From Symbiodinium natans (Eukaryota > Sar > Dinophyceae > Suessiales > Symbiodiniaceae): a DNA stretch of 64,000 nt. Under the pieces are notes generated by a model that was given only the letters and a program-made list of their open reading frames with translations, was not told the origin of the DNA and made no database searches. The stretch covers positions 189,716 to 253,715 of the forward strand of contig CAJNDS010002714.1 in assembly GCA_905221605.1 (NCBI GenBank), given 5' to 3'. Both the position numbers and the translations under genes were made by a program. Position 1 is the stretch's first letter; every line of letters begins with the position of its first letter. This document shows positions 1 through 11,544 of the stretch, piece by piece.

Positions 1-280
1 CACCGCATTGAAGCCCTTCAAGTGGATGCGATCCCTTTCTGCTGACATTTGGGCATCGATTGCTAAACCCAGTCCCAATGGCCACTTGTTGGCAGAGCTG
101 TTGCCCAGGAGTCACGGCCTCCAACGCCCCGCACGAGCTCCACCTCAGCAACATGCTGGCATTTGAAGGATTTCGTGAAAGAGCTTAATATGCGAGTGCA
201 TGCGATGAAGCACCAAAGATCAACATGGCACGGAGCCGGGTGGGACCTGTGGGACGTTACGGGATCTCAGACTTCGGGGC

Positions 281-324
281 TGAGGAGGTCTGCGGAGGTC
301 TGCGGAGGTCTGCGGAGGTCTGAG
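281..324. repeat. Short tandem 10-mer repeat
   Basis: Four near-identical copies of the decamer TGCGGAGGTC lie in a row. Nothing else is recognisable in the first kilobase: both strands contain short open frames, but none shows residue composition or splice signals that would make it coding. Confidence 0.7.
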
Positions 325-1011
325 GCCTGCAAGCCGTGCAATCCGTGCAAGCTGCTCCAAAGCGTGGTGCTCCTGAGGTGACTGCGCGCTGACAGCGGTC
401 GGTTTCCGGGCAATCCTGGCCCCTTGGGACAGAAAGTTTTCCCGTCGTTAAGGAGGGCTTCGCATCGCGGCTTCTTTCACAGAAAGGGCGGGAAGAGGCT
501 CGGAGATGCGAAAGGCTCAATGAATTGTGCTTTGTTCTTTTTTTGGCGTCAGTTTGTGGCTCTTCCACTGCAAGTCATCCTGTGCAGAATGTTCAGTCAA
601 CCAGCTCTGAACCCTGACTCGCCAGACCCCGGAAATGCCACATCACAGGATGCCCTGACCGACAGTGTTGTTTTTCCAGCGCCGGACCCGCGCAACCCCG
701 AACGTGGACAGCTGCCCCTCTACATGCGGGCGCCGTGGCTTGATGGGGGCCCGGCATCCCAAAAGGAAGCACGGGCCGGACCTTGATTAGCATGTCAGGC
801 GGCTCTTTCGGCAAAGTGTCCGGGTTGGAGGTTCGGGGTTGTCCTTGCTCAAGTCAAGGTTCATCGGGGTCTCTTCAAAACCTGCTGCAACCGGGAATTT
901 CAAGTGTAAGAATATTCGCAGGCCGTGCTTCAGTAGATTTAGGGAAGTGGAAGCGATGGTTTTGATTGAGAGGATTTGCCTTCAGTTGTGGAATGTTGTG
1001 GGCAGCTTCAG

Positions 1012-1099
1012 GTGGAGGGCAACTACATCGACACTTCCGTCCTTCAGTCTGCAGTGGATGATGGTCTGGCCATCACCATGACCAAGACTGGCGGCCCCC
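1012..1099 (+). CDS. Exon of an unidentified gene
   Basis: The frame after a TTCAG acceptor reads VEGNYIDTSVLQSAVDDG followed by LAITMTKTGG. Its amino-acid composition looks genuinely coding, and it is followed by a possible GA-type donor after the Pro codons. I do not recognise the protein. It may belong to the same gene as the exons near 2.2-2.4 kb on the same strand. The end is approximate. Confidence 0.4.
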
Positions 1100-2174
1100 G
1101 AGAAAGAATTTCAGCCTTTCAACTGGTCTTGAGGTCACCGGGTAGCAGGTTTTAGGAGAACGGAAACTCCGGTCGTCGACGTGACGGCGGCTCTCTGAGC
1201 ACCAAGATGAACCTACACAGTTGCCTTAAGCTCCTTGTTACTGTTTGGGGATGCTTACTTTGGGAGATGCTCGCAGTGCTGAGCTGCTCAGAAGGCGATT
1301 CTGGTTGATCTCTGCTCTCAGCCCTCGAAGATGCCACGCCAACGCTTGTGTACTGCTTTCGCAAAGGCTTACCAGCTTTGTCTTGGAAGCTTGGTGGAAG
1401 CTTCTGTTGCCAGAACGTGCCGTCGTAGCTCCCGCGGGAGAAATCGTCGAAATCGTGCTGAAACCAACGCCCTGCCCCCCCCCCCTCCCCCCCCCAAAGC
1501 AGTGCTGCGTGCATCTATGTCAATAAACCCGACAGAGCCCCCAACTCCGGGAATCACCGGGCCCCGAAGCTGTAAAACGAGTAGTAAAGCATCGAACCTG
1601 GAAAACACCCAGAGCCGCCTAGAGCCGCCTAAGCCTAAGCCATCCGAAGCTGAGGCCTGGGCCATTCAGACACGGCGAAGTGCCGGCTACTGGTCCGAAG
1701 CGCCCTGGACTCTGAGCGGATACACACAAAAGGCCAACTAGCAGTAACTAGCCCATCAAGCAACAACCACTAAACGAGATCTCTAGCAGGTTCAAGGGGC
1801 TCAAGGCGCCCAGCAAGCGAAACCGGGCCTCTCCCGGCTCCGAGCCCTCTCGGCTTGTTCTTCCGATTTCTTCTGGCTTTGGGGGGGCTTCTGGAGGAGC
1901 CGAGGAGGCCCCTCCTGCCTTCCCGGCTTCCTTCCCTTCTTGGCTTCTGGCTTTCTTGGCTCTGGATGGCATTGGCAAAAAAGAGAGGTTTGCGACTGAA
2001 ACAGCAAGCCAGTTTTCATACTACGAAACACAGAGGAAAAAGACGCGCAGCTCCAAGCATGCTCCCCTCTCGAAGTATTCGCGCGTTGGTGGCGACATCT
2101 GGCCTCTTGAAGTTTTTGCGTTCCCAAAGCAGCAGGTTCGCTACGACTAGTTGGGCAGGCCCATGTTCCCCCAG
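1100..2174. other. Probable intron or spacer sequence
   Basis: No exon could be supported. The stretch contains a C-run near 1476-1493 and ORFs on both strands of low-complexity or Pro/Arg-rich composition that look like chance frames. Confidence 0.4.
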
Positions 2175-2248
2175 TTTGGGCACCCCTGATTTTGAATTTT
2201 GATGAAGCAGCCGCGCAAGCTGCGGCGGAAGCTTTCAATGCAACGCAG
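2175..2248 (+). CDS. Exon of an unidentified gene, Ala-rich segment
   Basis: After a CCCAG acceptor the frame reads WAPLILNFDEAAAQ then AAAEAFNATQ and stops at a GC-type donor (CAG then GCC). This matches the splice style of the securely identified CCT5 exons in this window. The helical Ala/Gln/Glu-rich composition is coding-like. Function unknown. Confidence 0.4.
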
Positions 2249-2337
2249 GCCTGGAGGCTAGACATGGCATGTGTCGGGCATCATATTCCCACGTGCTGGA
2301 GAACTGTTTCGGTTGCTCCTATCAAGAAGCCTACAGT

Positions 2338-2433
2338 GCCAAGCCCATCTCCCTCATGGCTGCCTTGTTCAAAGAGTTTGAGAAGCTGCAACTAGTCCAT
2401 GGCAAAGTGGTGGACCCAAATCCTTGGAGCTGA
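2338..2433 (+). CDS. Possible C-terminal exon of an unidentified gene
   Basis: The frame reads AKPISLMAALFKEFEKLQ then LVHGKVVDPNPWS and ends in TGA at 2431-2433. The Phe-Lys-Glu-Phe-Glu-Lys stretch looks like real protein. The 5' boundary is not clear because the phase does not join simply to the exon ending at 2248. It may be the 3' end of the gene preceding the WW-domain gene. Alternatively the exon may splice before the TGA. Confidence 0.35.
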   Translation, partial: AKPISLMAALFKEFEKLQLVHGKVVDPNPWS

Positions 2434-3689
2434 CGCCATGGCCTGGTTCTGCGGGTCCGTTTTCCCAGGTGCCACTCTTGCCGTGGCCTGACCTTGGCAA
2501 CCTGTGTTGTTGGTGGGAGTCGTTAGCTCAAGCCTTCTTACTTCCATCCTGAGGTTTTTGCGCTGGTCCAGCAACGGGTTGCTGGTCACATGTGGCTTGA
2601 TACAGTACGGAAGAAATGCAGAGCATGGCTACGATGCTGTCGATGGTACTTGGCGAACACACGCTTGATGAGTCTCGCGCCTGCGGGGTGTTTGTTGAAC
2701 CTGCAGTGCCTTGGTCCTCCGGAGTCATTCCTAACGGGGCCTGTGCCACCTGCGCGCTGTCGGCGAATCCCCGGCTGTTGTTACTTCGCTCCAACCAGTT
2801 TGCCAGTTGAGTCAGTCGCCTCCGTTCTGCCGTTGCTTTCTGTGGCTGATAAGCACATGTTAAGACGTCAAGACGTGGAGGAGGCAGGGGGAATAGATGC
2901 GCGCGAGTAAACTTACAGAAGCTAGAGGCTAGAGGCTTTCCGACTGAAAACGTTGAGGCTTGAGAGGTGTTAAGCCTCGTAAGACAAGTCGCAAACAGTA
3001 CGGGTTTTCCTGCCAACGAGGGATAAAAGGGGGCGTTGGAAGCTTTTGTTCTGCAGAGGACTTCAGGGTTTTTGTTGTAAAATAAGCGAGTGCAGGTTTT
3101 CTTGCTCAAGTCCACGGGGAATGTAAAGCATGAAAATGTAGAGGGAAGGGGCGGTTGTTTGGGGAGTGACTGTTGTGGGAGATGTTGGAGACGGGTCTTC
3201 TCGGGAGCCATTCGTACCTTGCGGGCTCCTTACGGGTCCCTAATTAGCCGGTTTGAATACACGACTCGCCAGCACCTTGTTGGGATCAAGCAGTCCCAGC
3301 ACGTGATGCTGATAATGTCGGTTCTCCATGCAAAGCCTTCAACATCGATAAGACGAAGACAGGGGGCAGGCTAGACCAGGGGTGGGGAAGTGGGATCCTT
3401 ATGCTAGTCTTTGGCACTCTCGCCCGACGAGGCAACTTCGGTTTTGGGCTCAGGTGTTGCTACAGTCCCAGTGCCTCAGTAGTCCACGCAGTCCGTTTAT
3501 GCCCTGACGTGGGATGCCCGCCGGATTCTCTTTGTGGTTAAGGCGAAGACCACTCCTTCCACCAGAAGGACCAATGGAACCCTGACCCCTCCCTCAATAA
3601 AAAGGGGATCAGAACTTCGAATAGGTCCTGAAGTTTCGGTATTTCCCTGACTCACCCTCCTTTTACACTCTGCGCTCTAAACGAAGCCC
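2434..3689. other. Intergenic or intronic stretch without supported genes
   Basis: Only chance-like ORFs on both strands. A 64-residue + frame at 2616-2810 and a 227-residue minus frame ending near 2528 lack splice context and have compositions typical of shadow frames in GC-rich DNA. Confidence 0.4.
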
Positions 3690-6600
3690 ATGTGTGAGGA
3701 GGGTGAGCCGCCAGCACCCGAGGATGCTGCTCCGCCGAAGCAGGTGCGAGAGAAGGGCGGCTCGGAGTGGATTTTCCGCGTTGTCTGGAAGTTTTTTCCC
3801 TCTGAGGGATTCTTGGGGCTGCTTTCTGTGTAACACTTCCATGAAGAGAGAGTACTCCGAGATGCCAAGGTAAGGGCAAGGGCGGAAAGGGCCCAAAGGG
3901 CAAGACCAAGGCCGCCGAAAGCGGGGGAGAGTGGGAGGGTGGGGGGTTCCATGCGACTAGTGCGTTCTGGCTTTGGGACGCGGGAGTTCGGGCTGATGGT
4001 CCTTAGGAGTATCGTGGCTGCACTTTTGGAAGATGCTCGATAGCTTTCCTGTACACTTTACCTTCATCAAGCTATTCTAGCGCTTCAGCAGACACAAGGG
4101 CGAGATGCCGACCAAACCCACAAGTTGGGTGATCAGTATCCATCACGCCCCCCAGTCAAGTCGGGTCATGCGTCGCCTGCGTCTTGGTGATGTTGATTTC
4201 TGCTTCTGCTGTGTGTCTTCACATCAGTACCAACGCACGTGAGCACAACATCTGGATTCATGTGATAGACCGCAGTTGCAAATCATACAGGCGCAAGTGA
4301 TGCGAGCAAGGGCGCATGTGCTGAAGTCGAGAGGATGCAAGTGAACTTTCCCGACAAATAAAAGAGCTTGCTCGTCTGGTCATCTGCAGTGGTGTCTTGT
4401 TGTTTCCAGAAGACCTTGATGAAGTCGGTTATTGGACTTGGGACCTGTGGGAGATACAGGATGTCTGGGAGCTTTCAGCCTTTGGGCAAGTGGCGCAGGA
4501 AGGCTGGAAAGGCAACAGCGCGAAGGGCAAAGGCGGCAAAGGCTCCGTCCAGACCTGGGCAAAGGGTTCTGTTCCTGGCGGCATGTTCAGTTTTTGCACG
4601 TTGAAGCTCATGGTTTCTTGACCTCAAGAGTGTAGGGTGTCGACACGTTTCAGGTAGAGTTGTGACCAGCCCTCCACGTGGACACATCGTTACCCGAAAG
4701 ATCGCGGGAAAGCCCATGAATGGTTGATGCAGGAGACCTTAGTGAAGAGAACTGAACCCCCCGCCCTTGCCCATGCTTTACGGAAACCATTGCGCAGTGC
4801 ACCAATCCCAGGCTGGCTCCGGCAAGGCGGCCTCCAAGACCCGACGGCCCTGGCACCTCGGCGTGACGCGTGGTGTTTTCGCTGTCCAGGTCATGAAGCC
4901 TGTCGCATCTTGCCACCTTTTGGCCACTCCATGCAGCCCTGTTGAAGGGTGCAGGGAATGAACTGAGACCTTTGAATCAACCTTCCCTCAGCCTCAGACC
5001 GAGGCAGCCCAACGACAAGTCGGACTGGCAACCCAAGGGCAAGACAGACTCCTGGAGCAAGGCAGACTCCTGGAGCAAGGCAGAGTCCTGGAGCAAGGCA
5101 GACTCCTGGAAAAAGGCAGACTCCTGGAGCAACCGCCTCTTGATAGCACACCGAAGGACGCGCGTGATTCTTGTGATGCGCGCTGCTCGAAGACGCTGGC
5201 TTAGGGAGGTGAGGATGCACTTAGACCGTGAGAACTGTTCAGCTGCCCAGGACAGGAACAATGGCCCACCCGGCGGGTCTCTTACAAGGCCTGTTGGTTT
5301 ACCTTTCGCGCATCTCAGAGTTTTTGGGGGATCAGCCCCAATCCTGGTACCTCGCCGAATTGTGGAGTCCATGCCCAGAACACAACAGCCGAGACTCCAT
5401 GGCCTTGAATGGAAGGACTCCGAACAGGATGGTTACAAGTCCAAACAGGACCATTACAGGCTGGGCTTTCCCTACCTGAACTAGCCCCCAAAGCCACCCA
5501 AATCAACTGGTCCCTGAAGAGGGGGAGCCGAACTGTGCGAGTTCAGACTTCGCGCGGGTGTGACAAAGCTGTTTCAGATTGGTACGCAGCCCTCCTTGAA
5601 CCCAGTGGTTGCAATCATGATGCCAGTAGAGCCCTGATACATGCGGACTGGTCCCTGCGAGGAACACCCAGCAGACCAAGCAGAGCTCCAAGCAAAGTTC
5701 TGGCTCAAACTGGAGCAGCTGGGAGGAGAAGGACAAGTGGAAGAGCGGCGGCTGGGAGTCCGACAAGAACTCCAAGTGGCAGTCGTACGGACAGCAAAAC
5801 GACAGGCCCCTTGATAGCCCTTTTATTACACAACTTTAGGACTACCCTGCAGGCCAAGGTGCCTCTTAAAGGTGGAAACCGTCCAAGCCCCAAGCCCCAA
5901 ACCGAACCCTTCATAGAGGCACAAGGGAGCGGATTTTCATGCGGCGGTACCTGAAGAATGGTTTCGTAGTTGTTAGCCGAAAGAACTCGCTCCTGGCCCT
6001 CAACTTCAACAGGTCTCGACCTTCAGCCTGAACACCAAGCTCTTTGAGCCCCCCCAGCTGGGGGAACCTCCCAATGAGGTCATGGAAGAAGAATGACAGC
6101 TGGGATAACTGGGAGTCCAAAAGCAGCTCCTGGTCCAAGGCCGACTTCCAACTTTTCAAAGCAATTGAGAGGATGCTTGAGATCGGGGTTCAGGATGGGT
6201 TTCGGGTTTCGGGTTGTTCGTGCGTAGAGAAGCAAGGGCAGCAAGGGCTGTTAACTGATGGCAGCGCTTGACCTTGGTAGTGTCAACGCAAGAAGCTTCC
6301 ATGAGCCTTGTTGAATACTTTACTTAGTAGGCTAACGTTCAGCGTGTTGGAGATGAATGCTGGGATCGAGAGTCTTCGCAATAATGGTATCAGATGCCGC
6401 CCAAGGGCAACGGGACGGGGTTTCTAGCTGGTCTGCATACAAGCTTGTGGGTGTCGCCAGTGTTTTCAATCGTTGAACAGGCATGTGCTGTGACGGGGCA
6501 TTTTGCAAGCTTGTTTCTTAAGTACTTAGTTGGGCTTGTCAAAAGAGCCAGCTTCCTTTTCGACCCCGAGCTGGAAATGCCATAGAAACCCATAGAAAGC

Positions 6601-9600
6601 CGACAGCCTAAACATATACACCCCTCGCCTTCAGAGGATGACCGCTGGCCATCCAAAGAGGACACTTCCGCGACCAAAGGCGGAGGGAAAGGCGCGTAGG
6701 GCCAAGCTCATGTTTTCTGTGTAGTAGAAGGGAGCTGAGCAACATGTGAACCCAAACATTTCCCATCCCTCGATTCTCAAAGCACCCGCCGCCCGGAGTT
6801 GCAGCAGTCGCGACCCTGACCCCACAACACAAGGCAAGAGCAAGGCAAAATCGGGTTCTGCCCGGCCGGCTCTGCCCGCACCCACGAAACTCGCAGACGT
6901 CACCGCGACGCTTGGACCACGGAAAACCGAGGCTGCTGAGTCCTTGCACTCGACAGGCCCAAGCCCCTGAAGCCTTTTTGAGCACCCCAAAGAAGCCCTG
7001 GAATTGAAAGCAGCCGGGAAGATTGGAAATCAAACGTAGTCTCGCAAGGAAGAAGAGCACCATCAGCGAGCAGGAGCGGACCAATCGTTTCTCTGGCAAG
7101 GGTTCGTCGAGCCAGAGCCAGGCAGGATTTGCGGAACGAAATCACGTTGGATTCTCTCTATGGCTCTTCCTTCAAGGTCTGTCCGAAGCTGAACTAAAGG
7201 TGCCGGCAGTCGACAAGTCGACAGGAAGCTTAAGAACAATCTTGAAGACCTTTGCAGCAGGCTTTTTTGTTAACCTGAAGCCCGTCCACCGTCCGTCTTC
7301 TTTGCGCTTTTGAGAGGCGAAGGGCAAACGCCCTTCCCAGCCGGCGACGACTGCATTCAGAGAATCAGATGGCCAGCAGGCATGCTGAGGAGTAGGGGTT
7401 TTGTGAGCACAGTCACGCGCTCTCGGCTGGCCCTCGATGAGCAACAATGGATGTGTAGCCAGCCTTGTCCCCAACTCCCAGAACAGCCAGACCCTCCACA
7501 TGTGCTTTTCCTGACCTCAAGGATCCTCACAAGCTCTGAACATCTCCACGCCTCTTCTCAAGCTGCAAGCTGGAGGCTCGCAATAAGCGTGCTGCCTATG
7601 ACTCCGACTCTGGCCCTTCGAAGCGGGCGAGGACAGCTGTTTTGGCTTTGGGAGACACGGAGAGCAGGGGCATTAATGGTTTCCTGCTCTCGACAGGACT
7701 GGTCACTCACCCTCCGCTGGTGGACCAGGTGCATCCGGCAGCCGGCCAAGGGGTTTGGTTTCTTCCCTGAAGGTTCCGCACAAACTTTGCTAGGCTACTT
7801 ATCTCAATCGGGTTCTTGTCATGTCTTTTGCCGCACCTTCAGCATCCCCGCACCACGTAGCCTTTTGTTTCGCTGGCATACTCGCACACCGTCTTTTCCG
7901 TGTTTATCGAAGTGTCTGCAGGCAAAGGAGGGAAAGATGGTAAGGACGGCAAGAGCAAAGGCAGCGCGAGCTCTCAATGCTCTCAAGAGCAACATGGGAG
8001 TACTATGTAGGATTCCCTTCTAATAAGGACCTCAATCCCCCACAATTTCGGCAACCCCCACATGGTTTTTGGGCGGTATGACGGTATGGGATGGAATGAG
8101 GCTTTCTTCGAGGGTCGAGTTCTTCAAGCACTTTTGCAGACATTTTCGTTCGGGGTAATGCATTGGGGTCTCGGCTTGTAATGCTGTGACGGGCTGTGCT
8201 TTTTCTGCTACCTTCGCGTGGGCTCCTGTATCCAAGTCGGGAAAAGCTTGGGAGGGCTCGAATCCCGCCCAGACCCATCTTCTGTCAGCTACAGGAACGC
8301 AATGAGGGCCAATGAACACCCTAACGTTTCTTCAATATCTTGAATGCCCTCTCCAACGCCGCGGCTTCTCCACGGCCTCTCCGTCTCAAGGCCTCTCCAG
8401 CAAAAATTGGATCTCTTCCATGGTTTCCCAAGTCCTGTCGGAGCCTCTAAGGAACTTGTGCAGGGCTGTATCATGCGCTTGGCGTGCCATGCCAACCCCC
8501 CAACCCCAGCCCGGTGGCAGCTGCATCTGGGGGCGGCGCAAAGTCAAAATGACGCTGGAGCAGACATAATCGCAAGCTTGCTTCTAAGAATCTCATGCCA
8601 CCAATAGACTCTCTCAAAACCATATGAACATATTCCAAGCACATCATATGACACCTGTGCTTCCCAGCCCTGGTTTTTCGAGCCGTGCAGGGGGGGGGGG
8701 GGGGGGGGGGTGGTGGAGGTTGCTTCAAAGAAAGGCATTCCCTGCTCTTTTGAGGTACAGGGTGGTGGCCTGTGCAGGGGGCCTGCGCCCCTCCCAACGG
8801 CTCCCTTCAAAAGAGTGGGGAGGCAGTCATTCTCAAGATACCATCACACCGAACAAAAGGGAAACGGAGGAGAGAATGCCGAACATCTAGCTTCAAAGAA
8901 TGCCGTGTCGAGAGGAGTTTGTCTCAAGACCCTATGAATCCTGTCCAAACCCACCATGTGAGCCATTGTGTTTGTATATGGGGCTGAGCGTTTAGTTTAC
9001 TCACTGCTCTTGCGAGCTGTGCAAGATCCGGGCCGGGGCCTCGCCCCAGTGGGCCCAGAATCTGCGCAGCCGGGAAGCCTGAAGAAGAACCATCGCAGTC
9101 CCGTTACGAGGTGAAATTCTGATGTGTAGGGCCCCTGCCCAACCAGCCAGGCAAGGGCTCAAAGAGCAAGGGCAAGGCCAAGCCAGACAAAGCGCTGCCA
9201 GAAGGCAGGTGCCCTCAGCCCTTATCGAACTTATCGTGTTTAGGGTTTAGGGTCTTTGGGGTCTTTAGGGTCTTTACCATCCACTCTACCCTGAACCCCA
9301 GAGATTACAAACTCAACGCCGAGCGGCAGCAGCTTCGGAAGGTCCTCCTCCTTACCGGTAGTGGCTCCCATGCCGCGCATGGTAGGGCTCGTGCTCCGAC
9401 GTGGAAGCCCTGTGTTCCCCGGCCCAAGCCCGAAACCTCGCTGAGAGCCTGACACAGGTTGGGAGCAGCACTGGAGCGAGCAGTACGAGACTTACTTCTA
9501 CTGGCACAAGACACTTGGATGCAAGGGCAGGAGGCGCCAAGAGGCCTTGTGGCCCCTGTTCCGGTGTTTACCTTTTTAATTTTTAGGGGTACCTTGTTGG

Positions 9601-10479
9601 GGTCCTTATATGTCCTTATTATAAGGGTAGGGTCCCCTATTTTCGGAAACCCCCTGTAATGGTTGCCTCTGATCGTGGAGCAGATCATGAGAGGCCCTTT
9701 AAGGCGAGCCATGCCGGTTTGCTGTTCCTATTCTTTTTTCTGGCAATGATTTTGAAGCTAGCGGTCGGAGTGGTTGCGGGCTTTTCACCATCATCGTCGT
9801 TCGTCGTGGTTGTCGTTGTCGGTCGGTCGGTCGCTGTCACTTTTGTTGTCGAGGTTGTCGTTGTCGTCATTGTTGTTGAACTTGTTCTTGTCATTGCGCG
9901 CGAGGAGCCTTGATCCACACCCTGAACCCTAAGCCCTAAGAAGCCCTGAACTGAGCCCAAAGATTCGCCATCAGCATCATCCCCATATTGCCTGTACTTT
10001 TTTCAGTGAAAGCTGCCTCATGCGAAAGTGCGTCGCTTCTCTCGTTGCCACCGCCCTACCCAAAGAGGACGCCAGGCCCGGTGCGCTCAGCGCATCCAGC
10101 ATCCTCTCACACCTTTGGCCGGGTGTGGGGCAATCTGCGTGCCGGTAGTCTTGCCACCCTTTGGGCCACCACGTTTTAGGCCAGAAGCGCATGACAGCGG
10201 AGCGAATGAGATGCGTCCGTTGGGGGTGTCCCGGAGAGCCATGGCGATGGCAGACGTGCCTGCATGAGATTCGTACGATGGGAAGCATGGAGAGTGTAGC
10301 GGAATAAGAAGGGCCAGAAAGCCCATGATGTCCTTAAGCGGCCGGGTGGCCCCGGTTTGTTTCCAAAACAGACCCCGTAGGGAAGTCCCAGTCCTTGGAA
10401 GAGCCCACGACCCTACCCATTCGGTTTTAACAGCCTCAGGACAACCGGAGAGTCAACGTGGGAGAAGCCCAAAGAGTGA
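3690..10479 (+). CDS. Gly/Lys- and Trp/Ser-rich low-complexity protein with C-terminal WW domain (multi-exon gene)
   Basis: A string of small + strand exons shares one unusual composition. A possible first exon (3690-3743, MCEEGEPPAPEDAAPPKQ) has an ATG and a GT donor. Further exons: 3870-~3940 (GKGKGGKGPKGKTK); 4410-~4560 (EDLDEVGYWTWDLWEIQ, later KGKGGKGSVQTWAK); ~4990-5132 (DSWSKAD repeats); 5675-5805 (NWSSWEEKDKWKSGGWESDK); 6079-~6147 (SWKKNDSWDNWESKSSSW); 6635-6695 (DDRWPSKEDTSATKGGGKGA); ~6832-6950 (GKSKAKSGSARPALPAP); ~7921-7980 (KGGKDGKDGKSKGSA); ~9151-9204 (KGSKSKGKAKPDKALPE). The last two exons form a WW domain: 9458-9509 gives WEQHWSEQYETYFYWHK and 10440-10479 gives TTGESTWEKPKE then TGA. 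WW domains bind Pro-rich ligands. With the disordered GK/W-rich body, an RNA-processing or condensate-type role is possible, but that is inference. The start codon is the least certain part; the order and phase of the WW exons are good. Confidence 0.6.
5038..5132 (+). repeat. In-frame 18-bp repeat encoding (D/E)SW(S/K)KA
   Basis: Five to six consecutive 18-bp units (consensus GACTCCTGGAGCAAGGCA) encode the hexapeptide DSWSKA with minor variants (E for D, K for S). They sit in the WW-domain gene. The same SW.K motif recurs singly in the exon at 6079-6147, so the repeat belongs to the protein and is not a chance minisatellite. Confidence 0.75.
8690..8710. repeat. Poly(G) run, 21 nt
   Basis: An uninterrupted G homopolymer in an intron of the WW-domain gene. 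Homopolymers of this length are likely to be variable and are error-prone in assembly. Confidence 0.9.
9240..9282 (+). repeat. Degenerate telomere-like TTTAGGG repeats
   Basis: TTTAGGG appears twice, followed by TCTTTGGGG and TCTTTAGGG variants. This is the plant/dinoflagellate-type telomere heptamer at an internal site, inside the WW-domain gene. Confidence 0.65.
9458..9509 (+). CDS. WW domain, N-terminal half exon
   Basis: After an ACACAG acceptor the frame reads WEQHWSEQYETYFYWHK, matching the first Trp and the aromatic YxY/F core of WW domains. The exon ends in the middle of a Lys codon (AA) at a GA-type donor. The missing G is supplied by the next exon at 10440, giving an exact in-frame join across a 930-bp intron that carries a MITE-like element. 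Confidence 0.7.
9565..9655 (-). mobile_element. MITE-like element, copy 1 (minus orientation)
   Basis: On the minus strand it begins GTTTCCGAAAATAGGGGACC and continues through ATAAGGACCCC and AAGGTACCCCTA. These landmarks also occur in the copies at 17.6, 38.3 and 47.8 kb. The right terminus is degraded (AAAAATT in place of TTTTCGG). It lies in the last intron of the WW-domain gene. There is no coding capacity. Confidence 0.7.
9788..9893. repeat. GTC/GTT trinucleotide-rich low-complexity tract
   Basis: Dense GTCGTT, GTTGTC and GGTC repeats, with Val-rich translations on + and Thr-rich on minus. It lies in the WW-domain gene's last intron and is not coding. Confidence 0.7.
10440..10479 (+). 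CDS. WW domain, C-terminal half exon and stop
   Basis: After a CTCAG acceptor the frame reads TTGESTWEKPKE then TGA. The TGEsTWEkP signature is the canonical second half of a WW domain (second Trp plus Pro). The TGA makes the WW domain the extreme C-terminus of the protein. Confidence 0.75.
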
Positions 10480-10755
10480 TCTGCGATGGTGCGAGCATGT
10501 GAGGGGACGATGTAGCGACTGCAGAAGACAAGTTGTAGTGTGCCTCAGCCAACCAACATCTTTACTGCAGTGTCGACTCAAGTGTAGAAGCAGAGCGACT
10601 AGCATGGGGAGGTCTTTCCATGAACTGACACCCTCGGTGCGTGTGGCGTGCAGCTGAACCAGTGTTACTACATTATGCATGAGATAGAACTGCTGATGCT
10701 AGTTTGCGTGACTCAAGCCTGCAACATGTCCCTTGACGTATGGTCTGGAAGCCAT

Positions 10756-10775
10756 CCCCCCCCCCCCCCCCCCCC
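10756..10775. repeat. Poly(C) run, 20 nt
   Basis: A C homopolymer between the WW-domain gene stop and the first recognised CCT5 exon. Just upstream, at 10726, an ATGTCCCTTGAC followed by GTATGG could be a tiny first exon (MSLD) of CCT5, but I could not find the matching second exon with the family FGRPF motif. Confidence 0.85.
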
Positions 10776-11544
10776 ATACAGAACGACCCCAGATTCCTCA
10801 AAATGCACGAGCGGAACCACCTTGCTTGGACTCAGACAGAAGAGGCAAAGGGGTCACTCGGGTCACTCGGGTCGCTGAGTCAACATCGAGAATGGTCATG
10901 ACAATTTTGCACCGATCTCCAGAAGCAGTCAGAACAGCCTTCACTCCAACACTTCACAAGACTTCACACCGCTAAGAGCGCGCCGAGACCATCCTTAATC
11001 CTCAGCCCCGGGATAGCAGCTAAAGACGGCAGTGCGCTGCAGTGCCTTGGGTCTCCAACCCCCGACCTCCTTGCCATGTTCCCGAAGCCAACTTGTCTTC
11101 CTTTGGATGAGCGGGCTTCGAACTGATGGCAGCCTCAAATTAACGTGGCTCAGCGAGGGCCACCGATTTAGCATGGCCAGTTGACATGGTGGACACTAAC
11201 TACGTTGGGGTTCGTCAGGTCACTCAGGTTCATGGCTTGCCGCAAGGCTTGCCGCAAGGCTTGGCGGCCAAGCAAGAGCTCCAGCCTGCACGCGGTGGAG
11301 AAACAGAGCGCAGGGTACACGTTCTCGCGCCCCACCAAGAATCTGGGTTTGAATCTGCGAGGTTCATTGTTTCGTGGCCTTGGTTCAGGATTTCGCCGCT
11401 TCATCTTACTCCTGCCCCCAAGCAATTGACGGTATCGCCATCCTAATCCATGCCACTGCTGCCACTGAGCACGTACACGCTGGGCCGGTGCCTGCAATGT
11501 TCTGGCCGCTTTATACATCAAAGTTTTGATGCAGCACCGTGCAG

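Noticed and set aside
10243-10257. ATGGCGATGGCAGAC as first exon of CCT5
   Set aside because: It lies upstream of the WW-domain gene stop at 10479, and no second exon with FGRPF follows. Coincidence is more likely.
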